This document shows positions 37,284 to 44,550 of a DNA stretch of 64,000 nucleotides, piece after piece. The notes under the pieces were generated by a model. That model was given only the letters and a program-made list of their open reading frames with translations, was not told the DNA's origin and searched no databases. Numbering within the stretch: position 1 is the stretch's first letter; the number at the start of each line of letters is the position of its first letter. The stretch spans positions 3,410,001 through 3,474,000 of the forward strand of contig OZ241874.1 in NCBI GenBank assembly GCA_965203305.1, given 5' to 3'. This DNA comes from Bin80 sp965203305 (GTDB lineage: Bacteria > Bacteroidota > Rhodothermia > Rhodothermales > Bin80). The position numbers and the translations under genes are program-made.

Positions 37284-38651
37284 ATATACGTGAGTGCCCA
37301 TAGACTATTTGTCTTGGTCCCAGTTTCGTTGACGGGTCATCAGGGAACCCAACGGTTCACCCCTCGCACGTCCAGAAGCCCCAACCCCGGAGGCCAGTAT
37401 GTTCGCGGCAGCGTTGATGTCCGCGTGTTCCGCATGTCCACAGGACATACACCTGAATTTGCGCAGGGAAGCACGATTGCCCGCGTCCCTGTGTCCGCAC
37501 CTGCTACAGTCCTGGCTCGTATACGCGGCCACCACACACAGAACAGCCAGACACTTGTAGCCAAGCATCTGCACCAGTTGCCCCGGCGCGCCTTCCAGCA
37601 GCACCCGGTTCATCCCTGCTTTCGCTTTGACATTCTTGCCCGGATTCTCTGTCGTCCCACGGGCAGAGGCGGTCATGCTTTTCACCTTCAGGTTCTCCAC
37701 CACCACCACAGGGGCTGCCTTCGCGATTTTCGCACTGTTCTGGTGATTGCGGTTATGACTGAAGTTTGCCAGATAGGTGCTGCACTTCTGGATCTTGCCC
37801 TGTGTCTTCTTCGCCCGGTTCGACATCTTTTTCCGACCGGCTGCTTTCTGCCGGGCAATCTGCTTTGCCAGTTTCCGCTCATACCTGCGTTTCCGTAATC
37901 GCACCCGCTTGTCCGCCTCACTCTCCAGCACTTCGGGGTCCCTGCCATCGCTGTAGGCCACGGCGATCATGCCACTGGCGTTCCGGTCAATCCCCGCAAC
38001 CACGCCGGTATCTTCTATGAGCGCCTCGTCTATCTCGTATGTGATGGTGGCCCACCACTTCCCGCCTTTCCTGTATACCGTGATGTCTTTCGTGATCCCC
38101 TCCGGGTACGGGTTGCCCCCTTTCCTGCGGAGGGTTACCGTGCACATCTCCTTTCCCTTGATGGTCAGCTGGTTTCCCCGCAACGTGTACCCCTTCTTGT
38201 CCGGGATGGTGAAAGACGGCTTGGTCCGGTCTCTGCTGTGAAAGCGGGGAGGCTCCGAAAGTCCCTTGTCGTACCTGCCCTATGCGTCTGCCTGAAACTT
38301 GAACACATACCGGACCGTGGCATACTGGTAGTGTTTCAGCCACGGATACTTCTTCTTCAGGATCCGCATGTACTCGCTCCCGGTACTGAAGAAGGTGGTG
38401 GACGGTCCGTTCTCCCCTCGCTGCCGGGCCTCCTGTTTTCGCTGGAGGGTGATGGCGAGACCTTCATTCCACATCTTCCTCCAGACCCCTGCCAGCCGTG
38501 CCAGTTTCCGGGCTTTGGTGCCCGATCCCGGCAGGATGCGGTAGGTGATCCTTCGGTAGGTCTTGCCTGCCTTTGCCATGGTGACGATGGAACTTATCTG
38601 TCAACCTGAGGGCCCTAAAATGGTTCACTCCTCATGGCCCTCACGTATATA
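37283..38651 (-). mobile_element. TnpB-carrying element (IS605-like), no tnpA
   Basis: The element is recognised by tnpB and by its edges. At the 5' side of tnpB a hairpin TGAGGGCC/GGCCCTCA (38607-38614 with 38636-38643, 21-nt loop) precedes CTCACGTATATA (38640-38651). At the 3' side the complement TATATACGTGAG occurs at 37283-37294, abutting MITE B. The hairpin fits an IS605-type left end. No Y1 transposase gene is present, so the element would need tnpA in trans. Exact limits are uncertain, especially on the left where the MITE inserted. Confidence 0.65.
37305..38579 (-). pseudogene. tnpB: TnpB RNA-guided nuclease, interrupted by one in-frame TAG
   Basis: One frame of 424 codons with a single TAG at 38280-38282, about 100 codons in (FKFQADA-stop-GRYDKGLSEPPRF). 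Beyond it the protein is complete: RuvC Asp in VAGIDRNASGMIAV, Glu in VVVENLKVKSM, zinc ribbon CSRCGHRDAGN...CMSCGHAEHAD with the final Asp in HADINAAANI. The family has an aromatic residue at the stop position, so a point change from TGG or TAC/TAT is likely. TnpB proteins cut DNA guided by an RNA from the element's 3' end, which would lie near 37290-37400 here. An internal start would yield only the C-terminal two thirds, without the guide-binding N-terminus. Confidence 0.85.
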
Positions 38652-38697
38652 AGCCCCCAAGAAATCATCCCCGATCTGAAATTGAGGCAAGTACTGC

Positions 38698-39336
38698 TCA
38701 AATTTGAGGCTTTGCTTCCGGCTCGCATACAACTGTCTGTCCCTCCTCCGAAGCAGGAAGCTCGTTGAAGTCCTCAGGGATTTCTGCAGACTGTTCCGGG
38801 TGCAGCCTGTGAAGAAATCTTTTCTGAAACAAAAGAATTCCCGCTACACCTCCCACAATTGCGATATCTGCAACATTGAAGATGGGGAAAAACGAAAAGT
38901 AGCTGCCCCCGATCAATGGAATGGAAGCAGGGAGAAGTCCGTACCAGATATCGAAATGAATGAAGTCTACCACCCGGCCCTGAAAGAAAGGTCCGTAGCC
39001 AAAGATCATTCCATAAAACAGGCGGTCCACAATATTTCCGGTGGCTCCGCCCAGAATACAGGCCAGGCTTGCAGTATATGGCATGTAGCCACCCCGGATA
39101 CGGAACAGATAGATTCCTATCATGACGGCAGCCACAATCGAAAATCCCGTAATCAGGCCCGGAGGACCAAAATTAATCCCGAAGGCCATGCCGGGATTTT
39201 CTGTGTAGGTAAACTTGAGCCAGTCCCCAACAAGATCAATGGCACCCAAGTACCCCTGATTCATGTTGAGACGCACGATCACCTTCGTCACCTGATCCAA
39301 GACCAGTATTCCGGCGGCAATCCAGAACAGTCGCAT
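38698..39336 (-). CDS. lspA: Lipoprotein signal peptidase (signal peptidase II)
   Basis: About 212 residues from ATG 39336; the frame extends upstream without membrane character. Four transmembrane helices are visible: WIAAGILVLDQVTKVIV, ITGFSIVAAVMIGIYLF, TASLACILGGATGNIVD and FNVADIAIVGGVAGILLF. The catalytic Asp pair is in GNIVDRLFYG and FNVADIAI, and YTENPGMAFGI is the usual second motif. It removes signal peptides from diacylglyceryl-modified prolipoproteins in the inner membrane. An acidic tail of about 35 residues follows the last helix. Last gene of the leftward ileS / DksA-like / lspA cluster. Confidence 0.95.
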   Translation of the reverse strand: MRLFWIAAGILVLDQVTKVIVRLNMNQGYLGAIDLVGDWLKFTYTENPGMAFGINFGPPGLITGFSIVAAVMIGIYLFRIRGGYMPYTASLACILGGATGNIVDRLFYGMIFGYGPFFQGRVVDFIHFDIWYGLLPASIPLIGGSYFSFFPIFNVADIAIVGGVAGILLFQKRFLHRLHPEQSAEIPEDFNELPASEEGQTVVCEPEAKPQI

Positions 39337-39344
39337 ACGTGAGT

Positions 39345-39770
39345 CTAGGGCTTCTGCTTGCGTTTGGCCTCTATCGAAATTTCCGTGTGAGGCACCGCTT
39401 CCAGCCGCTCCCGGGAAATCGGATTGCCCGTCACCTTGCATATCCCGTAGGTCCGGTTGTCAATGCGCTCAATGGCCCGTTCCAGGTAGCCAATATACTT
39501 TTGCTGACGGGCCAGCATCAGATACAGCTTCTCCCGTTCCATGGCATCTGTCCCGGCATCCGCCATGTGAAAACTGTACGCGGAATCACTCTCGGATCTC
39601 TCCCGTGAATCCTTGATCTGGGCCTGCATCTTCCGCACATCTTCCAGTGCATGACTGCGCTTGTCAAGAATCAGAGAACGAAAATGAGCCAGCGTCTCAT
39701 CGTCAAATGGGGTCTGTGCCCCCCCTGCCTGAGAGTCGGATAATTCCTGAGTTGATTTTTGGTCTGCCAT
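39345..39770 (-). CDS. DksA/TraR-family protein with degenerate zinc finger
   Basis: 141 residues. The coiled-coil half (DDETLAHFRSLILDKRSHAL, later YIGYLERAIERID) and the C-terminal knuckle with TYGICKVTGNPI and RLEAVPHTEISIEAKRK are typical. Of the four zinc Cys of DksA only the first is kept; the others are Thr or absent, as in several Bacteroidota homologues. It probably binds the secondary channel of RNA polymerase; a role in the stringent response is inferred. Nine bases separate it from lspA and 33 from ileS, so the three genes are likely one operon. Confidence 0.9.
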   Translation of the reverse strand: MADQKSTQELSDSQAGGAQTPFDDETLAHFRSLILDKRSHALEDVRKMQAQIKDSRERSESDSAYSFHMADAGTDAMEREKLYLMLARQQKYIGYLERAIERIDNRTYGICKVTGNPISRERLEAVPHTEISIEAKRKQKP

Positions 39771-39803
39771 GCTATCATGCTGTTATGCCTGACACTGTAC
39801 GGA

Positions 39804-42800
39804 TTATACTTGCCGACTCACACCAAGTGTGACCAGCTCCTCGCCAATGTCAAAGCGTTCCACACACTCCCCATCTGGGGAATCAACGAAGTTGAACGCA
39901 AGAGCAAGCGTTTCGTTTCTGATTCGGTCCATGTGATGTTCCAGTGCCCTGCGCAAATTTTCTGTTGCGTTGCACTCCACATGGATACGGTCCGTAATGT
40001 CAAAGCCTGCCGATTTGCGGAGGTTCTGCAGCCGATTAACCGTTTCACGGGCAAACCCCTCGTGAAGCAGCTCCTTTGTAATCACAGTATCCAGGGCAAC
40101 CGTATATCCGCCTTCCTGTCCCACCAGCCAGCCCTCCACTCCTTCTGCTGTAATCTCAATATCCCCCGGCTGCAACTCCAGTTCAAACCCGTCTCCGCTC
40201 AGAATAATCCGCTCCCCTGCAGCATATGCGTCCAGTTGACAGGAATCCATAGCCAGGATGGCATCCTTGACCTTTGGCATATTCCGGCCCGCTCTGCGTC
40301 CCAGTTGACGAAAGTTCGGGCGTGCACTTCGCCGAACAATATCATGCGAAGCATCAATGTATTCCACCTTCCCGGCGTTAATCTCATCCTGAATGATCGG
40401 AGCAACCAGTGAAATCATCTCCTGTGTACACACCTCATCCACCACCACCAGAATCCGTCCCACAGACTGCCGAATGTTCAGTTTTGCCCTGTTGCGAAGT
40501 CCCAGAACAAGGGAAGAGATGACCTGCGCACTGTTCATGCGTTCTTCCAGGTCTGCATGTACCAGCACGGGATCCTTCTCTGGAAAACAGGTCAGATGAA
40601 CGGACTCGGCTGCATGCCTAGCATTGACCGTAACATGTCGGTACAACCACTCACTGTAGTAGGGAGCAATCGGTGCCATGAGGCGGGCGATGGTCTCCAG
40701 ACATGTGTGAACCGTTCTGTAGGCTGCCCACTTGTCCTGATTTGATTCGGAGGGTCCAGCTGCTTTTGCACTCCAGAAACGCCGCCGGGATCTGCGGATG
40801 TACCAATTCGAAAGATCCTCCACAAATTCCTCAATAGCACGGGCCGCCTTCGTCGGGTGGTAACTTCCCAGTGCTGTATCCGTCAGTTCAACTGTGGACT
40901 GCAGCCTGCTGAGAATCCATCTGTCAAGTTCCGGCCGCTCGGCAGCAGCAGGGGCCTCTTCCTCACCCGTATAGCCATCAATGTTGGCATAGGTTGCAAA
41001 GAAACTGTAACTGTTTGTCAGGGTGCTGAACAGCTTTCGCTCAACTTCCCTCACCCCGTCAGGATTGAACTTGAGATCTTCCCATGGAGGAGAATTGCTC
41101 ATCATGTACCATCTGACCCGGTCTGCTCCATGCTCCCTGATCAGTGCAAAGGGATCCAGTGCATTTCCTTTGGTCTTGGACATCTTCTCTCCCTTGGCAT
41201 CCAGGAGAAGACCGCCGACCACACAATTTCGGAACGAAATATCATCCATGACCAGTGCAGCAATCGCATGGAGTGTATAAAACCATCCACGTGTCTGGTC
41301 TACTCCTTCGGCAATAAAATCTGCGGGGAAGCTCTGCTGGAAGGCTTCCTGATTCTCAAACGGGTAATGCCACTGTGCAAATGGCATGGCTCCCGAGTCA
41401 AACCAGACATCAATCGTTTCGGGTACTCGCCGCATGGTTCCTCCATCGGGTGCAGGCCATGTAAGCCCGTCTACAAACGGACGGTGCAAATCAACATCTT
41501 CGTCTCTGTCCGGCAACTGTTCCCCACAGCGTTCCCGAAGCTCCGCAATAGAGCCGATCACTTCAATGACCTCCGGGTCCCGATCAGAAACCCAGACGGG
41601 AAGCGGCGTCCCCCAGAAACGGCGGCGGCTGAGAGCCCAGTCCACATTATTGGACAGCCACTCTCCGAAACGACCAGATCCGATTGATGCGGGCTGCCAT
41701 ATAATCTGCTCGTTGAGCTCTGCCATCCGATCCCGGATTGCCGTCGTTCGAATGAACCAGCTCTCCACCGGATAGCTCATCAGCGGGGTTCCCTTGCGCC
41801 AGTCGTGAGGATAGTTGTGGACATAGCTGTCGTCCCGGTGCAACAGCCCGCGAGTGCGCAAATCCCGAATCAGCAGGCGGTCCGCATCCTTGAACCAGAG
41901 CCCCCCGACTTGGGGCACATCCGAAAGAAAACGCCCCCGCAGGTCAATTGGATTCAGAACTGGCAATCCCGCAGATCGCCCAACCTCATAGTCGTCTGCC
42001 CCGAATGCGGGAGCAATATGTACAATTCCCGTACCATCTTCCGTGGATACAAAATCAGCTGTAACCACCTGCCAGGCACGGTACCCCTGCTCCCTGAAAA
42101 AATCAAATACCGGCGCGTACTTCTCCCCCTCCAGCTCTTTTCCGCTCATTGTGCCAGTCACTTCATACTCCTCGCGGAGCATCTCCAGCCGGGCCCGTGC
42201 CAGAATCAGGCTGGCTTCGGGCAGAGAGGCACAGCGAACTGAAACATACTCTATCTCCGGCCCTACTGCCAGAGCGGCATTCGAAACCAGAGTCCAGGGG
42301 GTCGTCGTCCAGGCCAGAAAATATGTATCCGACCGCTCCAGTGAACGGAATCGGACCGTCACGCTTGGGTCCTGTACCTCCCTGTAGCCCAAACTCACCT
42401 CATGGGAGCTCAGAATCGTGCCGGACCCCGGACTGTACCAGTGGATCTTGTGCCCTTTGTACAGCAGCCCCTTCTCGTAAATCTGCTTGATCAGCCACCA
42501 CTCGGTTTCAATATACTCGGTTTCAAAGGTTACATACGGGTTGTCCAGATCTACCCAGTATCCCATCTGGCGTGTCAGTTCATCCCATTCCCCTTTATAG
42601 GCAAGCACGCTTTCCCGGCATTTCCGGTTAAATTTTTCCATGCCGTAGCGAAGGATATCTTCCTGCCCGTCAAGCCCCAGGCTCTTTTCCACTTCAATCT
42701 CAACGGGAAGCCCGTGCGTGTCCCATCCTGCTTTCCGCTCAACCCGACATCCCTTCATGGTATGATAGCGGCAAAACACATCCTTGATGGTACGAGCCAT

Positions 42801-42992
42801 CACATGATGAATTCCTGGATGTCCATTTGCCGTCGGCGGACCTTCGTAGAAAGTATAGGTGGGGGCTCCCTCCCGCAGTTTGATACTTTTTGCAAAAATA
42901 TCTTGCGACTCCCACCACTGACGGATCCCCTGCTCAATGCCGTATGTCTCCTCGCGGCGAATTTCCGCAAAACGCTTGTCCCCTTTACTCAT
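39804..42992 (-). CDS. ileS: Isoleucyl-tRNA synthetase (long type)
   Basis: 1,062 residues from ATG 42992, chosen because it coincides with the stop of the upstream gene (TGATG) and begins MSKGDKRFAEI just before the conserved core. The class I HIGH motif appears as ANGHPGIHHVMARTIKDV and KMSKS as EKMSKTKGNALDPF. The editing (CP1) domain includes WTTTPWTLVSNAALAVGP. There is no C-terminal zinc ribbon, and length and motifs suit the eukaryote-like IleS2 class, which is generally mupirocin-tolerant (family knowledge, not tested here). It sits between the nucleoside phosphorylase and the DksA-like gene. Confidence 0.97.
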   Translation of the reverse strand: MSKGDKRFAEIRREETYGIEQGIRQWWESQDIFAKSIKLREGAPTYTFYEGPPTANGHPGIHHVMARTIKDVFCRYHTMKGCRVERKAGWDTHGLPVEIEVEKSLGLDGQEDILRYGMEKFNRKCRESVLAYKGEWDELTRQMGYWVDLDNPYVTFETEYIETEWWLIKQIYEKGLLYKGHKIHWYSPGSGTILSSHEVSLGYREVQDPSVTVRFRSLERSDTYFLAWTTTPWTLVSNAALAVGPEIEYVSVRCASLPEASLILARARLEMLREEYEVTGTMSGKELEGEKYAPVFDFFREQGYRAWQVVTADFVSTEDGTGIVHIAPAFGADDYEVGRSAGLPVLNPIDLRGRFLSDVPQVGGLWFKDADRLLIRDLRTRGLLHRDDSYVHNYPHDWRKGTPLMSYPVESWFIRTTAIRDRMAELNEQIIWQPASIGSGRFGEWLSNNVDWALSRRRFWGTPLPVWVSDRDPEVIEVIGSIAELRERCGEQLPDRDEDVDLHRPFVDGLTWPAPDGGTMRRVPETIDVWFDSGAMPFAQWHYPFENQEAFQQSFPADFIAEGVDQTRGWFYTLHAIAALVMDDISFRNCVVGGLLLDAKGEKMSKTKGNALDPFALIREHGADRVRWYMMSNSPPWEDLKFNPDGVREVERKLFSTLTNSYSFFATYANIDGYTGEEEAPAAAERPELDRWILSRLQSTVELTDTALGSYHPTKAARAIEEFVEDLSNWYIRRSRRRFWSAKAAGPSESNQDKWAAYRTVHTCLETIARLMAPIAPYYSEWLYRHVTVNARHAAESVHLTCFPEKDPVLVHADLEERMNSAQVISSLVLGLRNRAKLNIRQSVGRILVVVDEVCTQEMISLVAPIIQDEINAGKVEYIDASHDIVRRSARPNFRQLGRRAGRNMPKVKDAILAMDSCQLDAYAAGERIILSGDGFELELQPGDIEITAEGVEGWLVGQEGGYTVALDTVITKELLHEGFARETVNRLQNLRKSAGFDITDRIHVECNATENLRRALEHHMDRIRNETLALAFNFVDSPDGECVERFDIGEELVTLGVSRQV

Positions 42993-43849
42993 CAGACCAT
43001 GCTTGAGCCAAGTATCCTGACGATACCGGACATAATCGCGGTCAGGTTTGGTTCCGCAGTGCCTGCTGCTGCCAGGACCTCTTTCAGGGTGACCGGCTGA
43101 AGCGTGTCCGGGAAGCACTCATCGGTAATCACGCCAATAGCCATTACCCGCAAGTTCATGTGCCTGGCAACCGTAACCTCCGGCGTGGTTGACATGCCGA
43201 CGACATCTGCACCAATCGTGCGCAAGAACCTGTATTCTGCCCTGGTCTCCAGGTTGGGACCCAGTACAGAGACATACACTCCCTCATGAAGTTTGATGGA
43301 ATGCGACTTGGCAACCTTCACTGCAGCCTGGCGAAGCGTAACATCATACGGCTCGCTCATATCTGGAAAGCGTGGTCCCCAGGCATCCACATTCGGACCT
43401 ACCAGCGGATTGACTCCCTGCAGGTTGATATGGTCCGAGAGCAGCATGAGATCACCCCTGCGATAATCCGGGTTCATGCCCCCGCAAGCCGTTGAAATCA
43501 GCAGATATTTGATCCCCAGACTGGCCATTACCCGAACCGGAAAAGTGGCTTCACGGGCACTGTATCCCTCATATACATGCATGCGTCCCTTCATGCACAC
43601 GACTTCGGCCCCCTGCAAGGTTCCCAGAAGCAGATCTCCCCCGTGAGACTCTACCGTGGACACGGGAAAATGAGAAATTGTCTCATACGGAATCGCGTGC
43701 TGGACATCAATGTTTTGCGCCAGTTGCCCCAGTCCTGTACCCAGGATTATCCCAACCTCTGGCTTTAATTCGGTGACCTTGCGGACCGCAGCCGCTGCTT
43801 CAGCTACACGCGCAAGCTGTGTTGCTGCATCTGGAATATTTTGTTCCAT
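42992..43849 (-). CDS. Purine nucleoside phosphorylase (PNP-I, trimeric type)
   Basis: 285 residues. The phosphate-binding GIILGTGLGQLA, then HFPVSTVESHGGDLLLG, CMKGRMHVYEGY, the purine-site STACGGMNPDYRRGDLMLL and VGMSTTPEVTVARH are all in family order. It splits purine nucleosides with phosphate into base and ribose 1-phosphate for salvage. The substrate preference is probably inosine/guanosine. The stop overlaps the ileS start, so both are translated from one message with yggS upstream. Confidence 0.95.
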   Translation of the reverse strand: MEQNIPDAATQLARVAEAAAAVRKVTELKPEVGIILGTGLGQLAQNIDVQHAIPYETISHFPVSTVESHGGDLLLGTLQGAEVVCMKGRMHVYEGYSAREATFPVRVMASLGIKYLLISTACGGMNPDYRRGDLMLLSDHINLQGVNPLVGPNVDAWGPRFPDMSEPYDVTLRQAAVKVAKSHSIKLHEGVYVSVLGPNLETRAEYRFLRTIGADVVGMSTTPEVTVARHMNLRVMAIGVITDECFPDTLQPVTLKEVLAAAGTAEPNLTAIMSGIVRILGSSMV

Positions 43850-43869
43850 CTGATTGTACGAATGCTGGA

Positions 43870-44538
43870 CTAGTTTCGTGGTCCAAACAGAGCAGATCCT
43901 ACCCGGACATGTGTGGCACCTTCTTCAATTGCCACCTCATAATCTCCGCTCATCCCCATAGACAGTCCTGGACCCGTCAGATTTTGATATTTGGCGTGTA
44001 TACTTTGAAGCAGGCGAAATTCCTCCCGCACCTTTCGTGCATCTGGCGAAGCCAGGGTCATGAGTCCCGCCAAACGAATAGCCGAAAATTGCCCCAGCTC
44101 CGCCAGGACATCTCCCACCTGAGCAGGGGATACTCCAAACTTGGACTCTTCCCCGGACACATTTACCTGTACAAAACAGGGCAGGGTTCGTCCTGCCTCT
44201 TCGGCATGGCGATTTAACGCCCGGGCCAGCCGAATGCTGTCAAGCGCATGAAATTCTTTCGCATGCGTGACGACCTGGCGTGCCTTGTTCCGCTGCAGAT
44301 GCCCGATCATGTGCCAGTTCTTTGTTGGAAAAAGAGGAGCTTTTGCAGTGAGTTCCTGGACTTTGTTTTCTCCAAAATCTTTAATTCCGGCCTCGGACGC
44401 TTCACGGATTACCTCAGGGGGCCAGGTCTTCGTCACGGCAACCAGCGTGATTTCATTCTCGCTGCGCCCTGCACGACGGCAGGCTCCGACAATGTTTTCC
44501 TGGACCCGATTCAGTCTGTCAAGAATCCGATTTTCCAT
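43870..44538 (-). CDS. yggS: YggS-family pyridoxal phosphate homeostasis protein
   Basis: 222 residues of an alanine-racemase-like N-terminal barrel without the second domain. The PLP lysine is in LVAVTKTWPPEVI. GENKVQELTAK, WHMIGHLQRNKARQV, VNVSGEESKFGV and SMGMSGDYEVAIEEGATHVRVG follow; the last is the phosphate-binding end. The protein carries PLP and keeps its level in balance; no catalytic reaction is established. It lies 20 bases upstream of the phosphorylase gene and 12 bases after the ABC permease. Confidence 0.96.
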   Translation of the reverse strand: MENRILDRLNRVQENIVGACRRAGRSENEITLVAVTKTWPPEVIREASEAGIKDFGENKVQELTAKAPLFPTKNWHMIGHLQRNKARQVVTHAKEFHALDSIRLARALNRHAEEAGRTLPCFVQVNVSGEESKFGVSPAQVGDVLAELGQFSAIRLAGLMTLASPDARKVREEFRLLQSIHAKYQNLTGPGLSMGMSGDYEVAIEEGATHVRVGSALFGPRN

Positions 44539-44550
44539 TCTGGATCTTTT

